Shown piece by piece: positions 19,949-29,900 of a DNA stretch of 64,000 nt. A program made the translations under genes and the position numbers. The notes under the pieces were generated by a model. That model saw only the letters and a program-made list of their open reading frames with translations. It did no database searches and was not told the origin of the DNA. The first letter of the stretch is position 1. Each line of letters starts with the position of its first letter. The DNA comes from Symbiodinium natans (Eukaryota; Sar; Dinophyceae; Suessiales; Symbiodiniaceae): the NCBI GenBank assembly GCA_905221605.1, contig CAJNDS010001191.1:710644-774643 (forward strand), written 5' to 3'.

Positions 19949-20059
19949 AGAAAGCTCCTGCAGGCCTTGCAGGATGAATGGAAGAAGGCTGTGGGCCGAA
20001 TTCCACCTGATATGTCCAACGTCTTCATCCGTTTCAAGGTCAACTCCAACGTCAACTAC
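19949..20059 (+). CDS. Copy 2 exon B'C'1, unknown protein
   Basis: Frame reads KLLQALQDEWKKAVGRIPPD then MSNVFIRFKVNSNVNY, ending at TAC before GTGCCTG. It fuses what copy 1 carries in separate exons B (KLTELVLDDEWNKANGTGPP) and C (NLFVRFRVNTLVNY). Confidence 0.65.
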
Positions 20060-20332
20060 GTGCCTGCGCTGTAGGGCCTTTAGGGTTTAGGGCCTTTAGG
20101 GTTTAGGGTCTTTAGGGTTTAGGGTCTTTAGGGTTCAGGGTCTTTAGGGTTTAGGGTTTAGGGTTTAGGGTTTAGGGTTTAGGGTTTAGGGTTTAGGGTT
20201 TAGGGTTTAGGGTTTAGGGTTTAGGGTTTAGGGTTTAGGGTTTAGGGTTTATTTAAGTTATTTTAGGAGGTTTAGGGGTTTATGGTCAAATTTTTTCCCC
20301 CCCCCCCCCCCTCCAGATGCCAGAAGTCTCAG
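20060..20332 (+). other. Copy 2-specific intron composed mostly of TTTAGGG repeats
   Basis: GT...AG insert of 273 bp between NY and VVVETAYASFAD; copy 1 exon C is uninterrupted (NY-EVVDRAFAAFEE, boundary 4397/4398). About 20080-20255 is a heptamer array, followed by a poly-C tract (20297-20311) and the acceptor AGTCTCAG. Splicing keeps the frame. No transcript evidence. Confidence 0.65.
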
Positions 20333-20390
20333 GTAGTCGTGGAAACCGCGTACGCGTCCTTCGCCGACAGCAGCTGCTCAGCTTGTCTTG
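20333..20390 (+). CDS. Copy 2 exon C'2, unknown protein
   Basis: Reads VVVETAYASFADSSCSACL and ends at TTG/GTGGCA. The pattern VV(D/E).A(F/Y)A(A/S)F matches copy 1 EVVDRAFAAF. Confidence 0.6.
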
Positions 20391-20529
20391 GTGGCAGCCA
20401 GGGCTTAGGGTCTAGGGTTTCGGGGTTGGGGTTTAGGGCTTAGGCTTTACGGTTTAGGGTTTAGGGTTTTGGTGTAGCCTTGCAGCTCAGTATGTGTGTG
20501 AGCCAGTATGAAGTAGTTGTTGTTTTCAG

Positions 20530-20569
20530 GGTTGGCCGTTGATGCAGAGGAGTGCTTGTTTGCGCACAG
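20530..20569 (+). CDS. Micro-exon candidate
   Basis: Acceptor TTTTCAG and donor CACAG/GTACTT enclose LAVDAEECLFAH. Short, so the call rests mainly on the two splice sites and on its position after exon C'2. Confidence 0.3.
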
Positions 20570-21620
20570 GTACTTGTTTCGGGCTGCATGGGTCCTTCCA
20601 GCCTGTCTGAGCCTGTCTGTTGCGAAAGTGTATGGCTGTGCAGGAAAGGACGACGTGAGCTTCAAAAAGGCCATGACTCCTGGATGTTATTCAGATTTCA
20701 AGCCGAAGCAACACCCTGAACTCTAAAATGTAGCCACAACCCCACCAAGTCCTGATGCCGACCGAATCTAAGTGCCTTAAAAACCTTTCAAAGCCCTGAG
20801 CCTAGACAACTCTAAGTTTAAGACTTGTGCCGAAACAGTCGAAAGAGCCAATAGGGTTTAGGGTTTGGGGTAAGACTGGTCTTGGGTTTCTTCCTAGCTC
20901 TTCTCGGCTTTGCCAGCTCCAAGCATCTGGGCCTCCGAGCCCTTTTTGTCCTTTCTTGGGCTGTTGGTGAGGTTGAGGGTATAGCATAGTCAGCTGCAAG
21001 AAGCATCCGTGCTGGATCTTTTTTGATGTCGCATCTTTGCTACACGCCTCCTTCCTTCTCACCTTTTGCGGGGGGGGGGGGGGGGTGGGGTTCCTTTTGT
21101 GGGGTTTAGGGTTTAGGGTTTAGGGTTTGAGTTTGTTGGAAGGGGGGAGGAGGGAGGAGAAGTTTTAGAGGCAGGCGGTTGCCTGCGAGGTTTAGGGTTT
21201 AGCTCTCCTCGTTCAGAACAGTCCCTCCAATGAGGACCCTTTGTGGTGCTTTACTGTAACTTTAGATCTTTAGCCTTTTTGGGCTTATTGGGTTTCTTAA
21301 CAAGGCAGCTAAAAAAAAAAGTTATAGCTACCCTCCTAAGTGCAGCCAAGGACCTGGTGGCTCGAGCTTCGCCCAGCCATCAAGCAAGCCGTTCTGGCTT
21401 CCCGGCATTCCATTGGTGACGAGTCGGCGTGGGTTGAGGGTCTGGGTCAGATGTTAAGTGAACCCTAAACCCTAAACCCTAAATAGAAACCATATCGAAC
21501 CCTAAACCACACGGGGCTGAGGGCAGGAGATCCGGCTCGAAGGGGGGCTCAGATGCGGGCTTCGCTGTGTAAGCTGCAGGGGCCCACCCTTCCCGAGCCT
21601 TCCAGGAGCCAACCCACTTC

Positions 21621-21725
21621 TATATCTCCCTTGGGAATTGTTTTTTAAATTTGTTCATATAAACCCTAAACCCCAAGAGGATATTTAAAAACATTATGGT
21701 TATTAAGGTTCTGAGGGGAGTATAG
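21621..21725. mobile_element. Foldback family 5 copy with one extra heptamer
   Basis: TATATCTCCCTTGGGAATT to GGTTCTGAGGGGAGTATAG. Where the copies at 4104 and 50805 read TATAAGACCCAAGAGG or TGTAAAACCCAAGAGG, this one reads TATAAACCCTAAACCCC then AAGAGG, that is, one added CCCTAAA unit. Confidence 0.65.
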
Positions 21726-21763
21726 ACTTTGCCCCTACCGACCCAAGAAAGCCAAGGATGCGG

Positions 21764-21868
21764 AGTAGGCCCTTGCTTCCTTTTGCCGGGTTGGGGTTCC
21801 CCCTATAGAATCCCCTTAAGAACCAAACAGGGCACCCTTTTTATTCCCAGGGGCCACTCCTGGGTCAA
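21764..21868. mobile_element. Interspersed family 16, second copy
   Basis: GTAGGCCCTTGCTTCCTTTT, GTTGGGGTTCCCCC, AATCCCCTTAAGAACCAAA, TTATTCCCAGG and CACTCCTGG match 16390-16483. A CCCTAAA array begins right after it. Confidence 0.55.
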
Positions 21869-21926
21869 GTTACCCTAAACCCTAAACCCTAAACCCTAAA
21901 CCCTAAACCCTAAACCCTAAACCCTG

Positions 21927-22031
21927 AGTCTAGAAGCCGAGGAGAACTATGTGAAGGTCTCCCGGCAGCATGACAACGCGAAGGACAAGTTCGGGAACCC
22001 GAAGATCAAAGAGATGGTCAAGGGCCAACAG
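21927..22031 (+). CDS. Copy 2 exon D', unknown protein
   Basis: After TCTAG the frame reads AEENYVKVSRQHDNAKDKFG then NPKIKEMVKGQQ, ending at CAG/GTTACC. Matches copy 1 exon D (RETYVKISRESDNKSKD). Confidence 0.6.
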
Positions 22032-22233
22032 GTTACCTGGAGGCCGGGTTTCGGGTTCAGGGTTTAGGGTTTAGGGCTAGGGTTTAGGGTTTAGGGTTCA
22101 GGGTTTAGGGTTTAGGGTTTAGGGTTCAGGTTTGTGCAGGGTTTTGCAGGCCTGCGCTCTTCGCCCTCCTAGCCGCGCGAAAGAATAGGTGAACCCATGT
22201 ACAACGCTGTGTGTTTTCTCCAGGGTCATAACT

Positions 22234-22302
22234 TTAGGGTTTAGGGTTTAGGGTTTAGGGTTTAGGGTTTAGGGTTTAGGGTTTAGGGTTTAGGGTTTGG
22301 GG
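22234..22302 (+). repeat. TTTAGGG array
   Basis: About ten heptamers. Confidence 0.95.
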
Positions 22303-22417
22303 CGCAAGGAAAAGCCCAGTGAAGGAGTGAGAGTCATGATTCATGGTCCTTTGAAAGCGTCGGGTGAGCTTTCTCCAGAGCCCAAGGCTCCTCACTCCGA
22401 AGCTTCAACCCCCCTAG

Positions 22418-22618
22418 GTAGGGTTTAGGGTTTAGGGTTTAGGGTTTAGGGTTTAGGGTTTAGGGTTTAGGGTTTAGGGTTTAGGGTTTAGGGTTTAGGG
22501 TTTAGGGTTTATGGTTTAGGTTTAGGGTTTAGGGTTTAGGGTTTAGGGTTTAGGGTTTAGGGTTTAGGGTTTAGGGTTTAGGGTTTAGGGTTTAGGGTTT
22601 AGGGTTTAGGGTTTAGGG
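22418..22618 (+). repeat. Long TTTAGGG array
   Basis: About 28 heptamers, one of the longest arrays in the window, with single variants TTTATGG and a one-base-short unit near 22520. Confidence 0.97.
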
Positions 22619-22861
22619 CTCCTCTTCTGGCTCTCTTAAAGAGGGGCCTTATTCAGAGGGTCTATATCCCCAAGGGTCCCCCTAATCCTATCCCCTAAAC
22701 CCCCCCTTGTTCCTGGAACCCCTTGGCCAGCGCCGACTGCAAAAAGTTAGGCTTTCAGGGTTTCAGGGTTTAGGGTTTAGGGTTTAGGGTTTAGGGTTGC
22801 AGACGCATCCTGAGTGCAGTCAGTGGGTGTTGCAGTAGCAGTAGCGGCGGTTGGACGCCAA

Positions 22862-22927
22862 CGCCAAGCAGGTCCTTGATGGCGGACGAATGCGTGAAGG
22901 ACTGTTGCACCCACTTTCTGGGGAGCC
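22862..22927 (+). CDS. Exon-like island, low confidence
   Basis: Frame reads NAKQVLDGGRMREGLLHPLS then GEP. Other frames are also open. Confidence 0.25.
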
Positions 22928-23079
22928 TAAACCCGAGAAGCTAAACCCCACAAACGTGTTGGAGAACCACTCTTAGACTTCAGACCCTACACCGTAGACC
23001 CTTATAACTTATAAAACCAAAACCCCTAAACCCTAAACCCTAAACCCCTTAAGCCTAAGCTGCATGAATCCCTGCGCAG

Positions 23080-23165
23080 GACATCAAGTCTGCTGGATCA
23101 CTCAGCGACGCAGCCCTTGAGGTCCTCAACGTGGATGAGGCCTCTCTTGGTAGCCCAGTGGTACC
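23080..23165 (+). CDS. Copy 2 exon upstream of the LTR element
   Basis: Acceptor CTGCGCAG, then DIKSAGSLSDAALEVLNVDE and ASLGSPVV. No counterpart recognised in copy 1. It is the last exon-like island before the CCCTAAA array that hosts the LTR element. Confidence 0.45.
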
Positions 23166-23203
23166 CTTTACCCCTTTTTGGGGTTCAGGTTCCCTTCTGA
23201 AGT

Positions 23204-23329
23204 AACCCTAAACCCTAAACCCTAAACCCTAAACCCTAAACCCTAAACCCTAAACCCTAAACCCTAAACCCTAAACCCTAAACCCTAAACCCTAAACCCT
23301 AAACCCTAAACCCTAAACCCTAAACCCTA
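23204..23329 (-). repeat. CCCTAAA array, LTR element target
   Basis: About 18 perfect heptamers ending CCCTA exactly where the left LTR begins. CCCTA recurs at 32171-32175 after the right LTR. Confidence 0.97.
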
Positions 23330-23616
23330 TGCGGAGCTGCAATTGGTATTGTAGAAAGGAGTTGTTATTGGAAGTTGGAAGGGTTAATAAACCCGGGAAT
23401 TATGTTTGGCTCAAGATGGGCTTGAACAGAAAGCCACAAGTTCAAAAAGTAGTGCCTGGGTTCTTAGGGTTTGGTAAGGGTGTGGATTCCTTCCCCCTTT
23501 CCTTCCCCCCTGGGTTGCTATTATCCGTGTTCTTGGTTGTTTCTTGGTTCGATCTGGGAAATATAAGTTCAGGGCGATTAGGGGAGTTGATTTCCTTCCT
23601 TGGTTGTCCCCCCGTA
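23330..23616 (+). repeat. 5' LTR
   Basis: 287 bp, starting TGCGGAGCTGCAATTGG and ending TTGTCCCCCCGTA. Differs from the 3' LTR at three sites (around 23519, 23535 and 23558). Contains AAATATAAG, a possible TATA-like motif, and TTTGGCTCAAG at 23405-23415, identical to the last 11 nt of the dinoflagellate spliced leader. Confidence 0.92.
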
Positions 23617-23683
23617 GGTTATGAGCCCAAATTAGGTTCCCTGCGGTTAAGTGTTCTTTCAAGGTTTTTGGGATCAAGAAGCA

Positions 23684-23962
23684 ATGCCTTCTCCGAAGCG
23701 ATGGCTCCAACCTGCCTCGGATGGTGGAAAAAATAGTGGAGCTGGAAATGGTGCAGCTGAGTCTCTGGGTGAAAGATCGGTGTTGGAAGAGGTGATTCCC
23801 GGCGCTGAAGAACATCTGGAAGAAGCCTTGGTTGCAGAAAGCCCCAATGTGGGTATGAATCCCAATGTGGATATGGTTAGCAATGCTGAAGCTGAAGGAC
23901 GTGCTGTCTCTGTATCGCCAAAGCATGGTGAGAAAGGAACTGGGACGCGACTGGTGGTATAG
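23684..23962 (+). CDS. LTR element ORF0, small unknown protein
   Basis: Starts at ATG 23684 (purine at -3), 92 codons, ending TAG 23960-23962, nine bases before the ATG of ORF1. Acidic, alanine/glutamate-rich (SVLEEVIPGAEEHLEEALVA) and similar in style to the N-terminal part of ORF1. ORF1 is open upstream of its ATG to 23932, so the two frames overlap by 31 nt. ORF0 could be a leader ORF, or the start of one larger protein entered by a -1 shift; I see no classical slippery heptamer. Confidence 0.5.
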   Translation: MPSPKRWLQPASDGGKNSGAGNGAAESLGERSVLEEVIPGAEEHLEEALVAESPNVGMNPNVDMVSNAEAEGRAVSVSPKHGEKGTGTRLVV

Positions 23963-23970
23963 ATCGTGAA

Positions 23971-26900
23971 ATGGAGGTGACTGTTTTACGAGTGTTGCAC
24001 AAACACGGGTATCAGCCGTCGTCTTCGACTTCGGGTCGAATGGTAGACCAAGAGTCTCAGACCGATCTGATTGGAGAAGTGCTGCAAGCGGCCAGGAGGC
24101 CTCTGAACAAGATCAAAAGGGATCCATCTTCGAGTTCCCAAGGTGGTGGAAGCGGTCATGAACAGAAGGGTGCGGACAGCTTTGAAGCTGCACCTGCTGC
24201 TGGATACGCCATGGGGGAGGAGGAGATCCTACAGATGGAGGCTGAGAGGTTGCAACAGTTGTCCGAAGAGGAGGACGAGATGCGTCAGGTCTCTGAAAGG
24301 GATGGTTTTCGGAAAGACGAGCATCTGATCAAAGCGTGCGATGGGACAACGTGGGAATGGCACCTCCATGAAGATGGGAGACAATATTATTACTGCCTGG
24401 ATACGCAGGAAAGCAAGTGGACATTGCCGGTGGTAGGTGAAAAGATGAAGAGTGACGAGGTGGTTGGGTCTCCTTCGGGCAATGAGCTGGAAATGGAGGC
24501 GGCACTGGATTCTTCATCCTCTACTCCGAAGACTGAGTCTACGAGGGCATTCCAGGGTAGTGTAAATAGTTTAGGTGAAAAAGATTTTTCCTCTACTATC
24601 AGGGATAGCGGTCCTAGGGCTGGTGGTGACGCCCCGACCTCGGGTTCTCCTGATGAGGAGGAGATTCCTGGAAACCGAGCAGACATCGCTGGAGCTCAAC
24701 ATCTGGATCGGAAAGGAATGGGAGCACTTTCTGAGGGTGTGGCAGCGGTGGAATCGGTAGGTCCAGAAGAAAAGATTCCCAATGTGGAGATCGGAACTGT
24801 GTCGGCTGCAGAAGAGCGAGTGGTGGATGTGGTACCTGTCGTTCAGGAATGTGGTCCTGGAGATTTGGAAGACGGAGGGAAAAGGTCGTGTGTTGCGACT
24901 GAGGAGGTCTCTTCGTTTGGTGCCAAGATTCCTGCCATTCAAGGGGAAAAAGAAGCTTCTGGAATAGCTGGAGACACGGAAGATCTGAAAAACGAGGCCT
25001 GGAGCGCCAATGATGAGCGGGTCGATGCGCCAGATATTACCTGGAGTGCGAAGGAAGCACGGGTTGAGGTGCATATGGTGTTACGTTCTACGGGCGACTG
25101 CAACAATGGGGCGCAGGTCTCCGCAGCAGCTGATGATGGAGGTTCACAGGTGGACGCACTGGTGCAACCTGAAGTTAGCCGCGAGGAACGGAATAGCAAG
25201 GGCTACACCGGAGCCGATGAGGCAGCTGTGGTCAACGATGGTGGAAATTCTCCTTTGGTAGCCATGGAACCAAGGGAGCCTGCGGTGGAAGAAAGCGTGC
25301 CTGCCGTGGATGATCGACTCAATTGCCCTGCAGTGGAAGAAGATTTGCCTGCTGCAGAAGGTGTGACAAAGGACTCCAATGATGGGTCCACTCCCAGGAA
25401 GGGAGAAGTGTTGCCGTCTGGAAGTTCGCCGGAAGTCGACACCGAGCGAATTACAGCAGATGAGGCAAAGCCTTTGGCGGAGAAAAAGGGAGGTCCTGAA
25501 GTCCAGGAGCACAAAAAAGATGAGCTTGTGGGACTCGTGGAGCAGGACGAGCAGTGTGACCCAAAGGTGAAAACAAAGGATGCGCCAGGAGCCGATGATA
25601 CAGAGGTGGTTTCTGAAGAGCATGCAAAGAAAGTGCCCCGAGCGGGAGCCTTGGAATCACCTGGGACACATTGCTATCAAGAGGGAGATGAGATCATGGG
25701 TCTAGTGCGCTGCATCAATGGGTATGGAGCCTTTTTGGACCTTGGTGATTTGAATGTATTGATTCCTGCAGAAGGGAACAATACGTGTCAGTTCAGATTT
25801 GGTGATACTGTCAATGGAACAGTGAAACTAGTGGAAGATGATGGTACCATAATCTTGGACACCTTTCTGGTTTTGGAAGAGGACGTGGAGGACTCTTCCT
25901 CAACGCTGCGGAAATGGAAACCCAGCGGCTGGAGTACGTGGTGGACGAATTCATGGTATGCTGGTCAATGGTACCAAGATTCCAACGGTCAATGGGACTG
26001 GAAACAGGAGGAAGAGCAATCCGATGAAGAGCTTGTGGTACAGGAGTTATCCTCTGAAGAACGAGAAGAAAGGCAACTTTATGGAGAAAAGATCTACAAA
26101 GCTCTTCTGGAGAATGGAAACGAAGAGGAAGCCTATGTTGGCAAAATTACTGGGATGCTGTTGGGTCGCCCGATGGAAGATTTACAGGAGTGTGTTGCAG
26201 ATCAGGCATTCCTCAATGCGGAAGCTCGGCGCGCGTATGGCATCTTGCAAAATGATGGTTGGAAGCCTGATGGTACAGGAAGCACAGGCTTGGGGAAGTT
26301 AACCACTTTTTCCCGAAAACAGTACCACAACGCACTTTTCGAACTGGCATGCAGAAAAAGGAGATTTTCTCGACCAGTTGTGGGTGAAGCGGTGGCAACG
26401 GTGCTGAATCAAGGGGAAGATGAGTTTTGGAACGCGCTTTGGTTGGACACCAAGCTATTTTTGCAGGAGCTTGATGGTGCAGTGCAATCCATGAGCAAAA
26501 AGGAGAACAGGCCAATGGAAGCCTACATGGACCCTGACCAGTACAAAAAGGCTCACATGACTCCAAAGACTGTGTTGTCACCTGGTTACAGCAAGCTGTG
26601 CAAGTTCTTCAATCGGGGAAGGTGTCGCAATGGTGATGAGTGTTCCTATGAGCATCGTCGTTATGGTGAAGGTTGGCCAGGAGGAGGGTCAACTGATCCA
26701 AAGAATAGCCAAGACGCTGATGATGAGGATGGGAACATCGGTGACCCTCCCACAGAGGAAGGTACAGTGGATGAGGCACAGCAGGAGCGGGAGGATTTAG
26801 CCTTCCGGGCCAAGTACAATTTTGGCAAAGGTGCATCAAAGGGTGAACCTACGTCGGGTGAGCCAAAAGGTCGTCTGTGTCTGTATTACAATCAAGGTGG

Positions 26901-29900
26901 TTGTAAATATGGGACTACATGCAGGTATCTTCACAACGATGACATAGCATTGGAAGGGACTTGGGAGCCCGGCAAAGCTTGGGACAATGCTTCCAGGAAG
27001 TCACTAAGGGACGCAGGGTTCCACAATTGCTGTTTCGATTATTACCTCAGAGGACGTTGCCGGAAAGGGTTAAATTTCTGCAAGTACTCCCATGACGAGA
27101 TGTCAGAGGAGCGGCTGTCGCTCCTGAAACACTTGGTACAGGTGGCCAATCAGGTCCGGTTTGAAAAAGAGAGAGGATGGGAGATTACGGATAGAAGCAC
27201 TTTTCAGCCACCTGCGAGTGGGGGAGCTGAATCTTCCTCATCCTCGGCACCAAAAGCGCTGCAAATGACCAATGTGTCACAAAAAGATGGTGAAAAAGGT
27301 ATTCTGGATGAAGCAGAAGCTGATGAACAAAAGAATTCGGTGGCTGCATCCACTAGTACTCAGCTTCAAAATCCGGAGGAGCCAATTGAAAATTGGATGG
27401 CTCGCAACGCACACCTGTGGGTGTATACCCCTCATGTAAGTGAGGTGATGATTACGCTTGGTGTGACCAATGTGTCGGACTTGCAAGAGTTCATCTTTGT
27501 GGAAGATTTGGTTGACAAAGGGATCAACAAAGTGACCGCATGCAAAATTCTGCAATTGGTTGGTGATGTCCGATATCGCCCGGGAGGACCGGAAAAGGCA
27601 GTTCCTTCTGATGCATCTGTACGGGTACAACAATCTTCTGGTAACAAAGGAACTGGAAGAGCGGCGGTGCGAACCCTCACTCAGGTGCGTGAAGCTGAAG
27701 ACTCCGGTGCAAAAACTATGCCGAGAGGCTCCTATCGGGAGCTTTTTGATAAGGTCAGGTACCATGATGGTTGGACGCTTGCGCAGAGGTCTCCGCTGTG
27801 CGTACAGAAGCTGCGGTTGGTGGGAGTTGGAATGCCGCCGGTGAATCCACCAACAAAAAAATATCGGTCAAGATCAAACCCTGTGAGAAGGGGAAGGCCC
27901 TTGCTGGACAAAAAACAGGTGCGACAGGTGCCACGCTCTCGGTCACAACGACGAGTGCAACCGGCGGAAGTGGTGGAAAAGCCGAAGCCACTGGAACTGA
28001 AGCCTCGTGGTGGGTTGTCGTATCGGTTCAGCAGAGCGTGGGCAGATGTGGTGGATGATGATGAACAGGCGGAGGCTTTGGTCTCGTATGCCGCTTCCTC
28101 AAGCGATTCAAGCGAAGAGGAGACCAATGCCGTACAACGCCTGAAGGAAATCTTTTTGCAAGAAAGGGATTCACAGAGAACTGCGAATCGTGGCAATGTT
28201 CCGCAAAGTGGTTCTTCAGGCTCCAATGACGGGCCGAAAAAATCGGTTCACCTTGGCGAAGGGCGCGACAAAGCGTCGCGGGGGGAGACCCGCCAAGAAG
28301 TGACTTCACAAGTTTTTTCGCTACCACAACCTTCTCGTCGAGCTGAACGGTCTCAAAAAAGAGCAAGGGATGGTTCAGTTATGGTTGGTTCGCTGGCGGT
28401 GGGCTCCACGGATGAGGTTTTACCTGGGCAAGGTGTTGCTGGACAGGTGAATGTCTCTGAAAGCGCTCAAGTTCTTCCTGGGCAAGAAGTGGCTGGACAG
28501 GAGACGGCGCCGGAAGGAGCAGTACAGATTTCTGGCGAGGAGACTGACCAAAAAGAAGGAGAAGGTGGGAGCAATGAACTCCGTGGTGATGATGCGAAGA
28601 TATTGGATGGTGGTCCGGTGAGGAGTGACCTTCAGCAATTGCTGGTTAAAGGCCTTCTGACTCGGATTTATTGGAAGGTTGCAGTTGGCAAGTTGCCGGT
28701 GGGGCAAAGAGACTGCCAAAAAGGGTCCAATAAGATGGATCGAAATTTGGTTATTAGCATGTCATCCGAGGGTGCAAGCGAACAGGATGAGAACCTGGCA
28801 CTGGAGGACGATGCTGATCAGTCAATGGGTGACGGTGCGATGGTAGTTCTGGTGTATGATCCAAGGACGCTGATTCAGTCGCCAACAACTGATTGGGTTA
28901 TGCGTCGCGGTCTTACCGATCGTTCCGTCTGGCCAGCAATGGCGTACATGGCACAGAGGATATGTGCTGAAATGGTTCAAGTGGATGAAATGAATGCCCA
29001 GCTAGGGACTGGAGCACTCCTTTTTCAAAGGAGAGATCAAGGACATTATAGTGACCTGCGTCATTCGTTCCATGACAACCCGTGCTTGCCGGCGGTGGGG
29101 AATTATCCTCTTTCGGTGATGGGTGCCTTGTTGTCTCCTGGTTTGGAAGGGGAATTCAAGAATACTGACAAGTTTGGAACTGCTATGGAGGCAATTGCCT
29201 ATGATTGGAGCCGCAGTCCAGGCATGGAAGTTCACATTGAACTTATGGCGAGGGTAGCCAAAATGGTTCACCCATTCCTGAATCTTGGAGCCCAAGGGTC
29301 GGTGATGGTTTCGGAATTTCTCTGGCAGCGCGGGAGGGCTCGGTTGATGGAGTTCCTTCAAGCGGCGACTTGTGCGGACCAATTGGAGGCTCTCTGGAGA
29401 AGGATGGACGACGATGCTGAGGAAGAGGTGGATCCTTCGACAGCAGTGCTGGAAGTTCTTGGACCAGAGGATGCGGTGCTTGATCAAGGGAACAATGAAT
29501 CCCTTATTCCCATTGAAGATGCTGGAGGTGAGACAAGTGGTGACACTGGAGGGGATGGCAAAGCGCCAGAAGTTTCTCCGGAAGAGGAGACATCCAGTGG
29601 GTCATCAAGACTGGCGGACACAAGGATTTTCTTGTGGTCAGTATACTCCCGCGTGGCTTCGAATTTCTCTATGCAGGACCGCACTACTGGTAAGATCTTT
29701 GACAGCACAAAAGGGTATCCTGGTGAAGGACCAAACAATGATGACAATCCTTCCTCTAAGGGGAACTTACCCTGGATCTCGGAAGACTACCTCGACGAAG
29801 TGGTGTCAAAAAAGATGAAAAGGTCTTCAGATATGGATGGGTTTGTTCCGGGAAGTGAGGGACCATTGGAAAAGGTAGAGGTGGAGAATGTTACTGCCTC

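Noticed and set aside
23617-23640. Primer binding site after the 5' LTR
   Set aside because: GGTTATGAGCCC is only vaguely like a tRNA-Met type site and needs indels, so no primer tRNA can be named.
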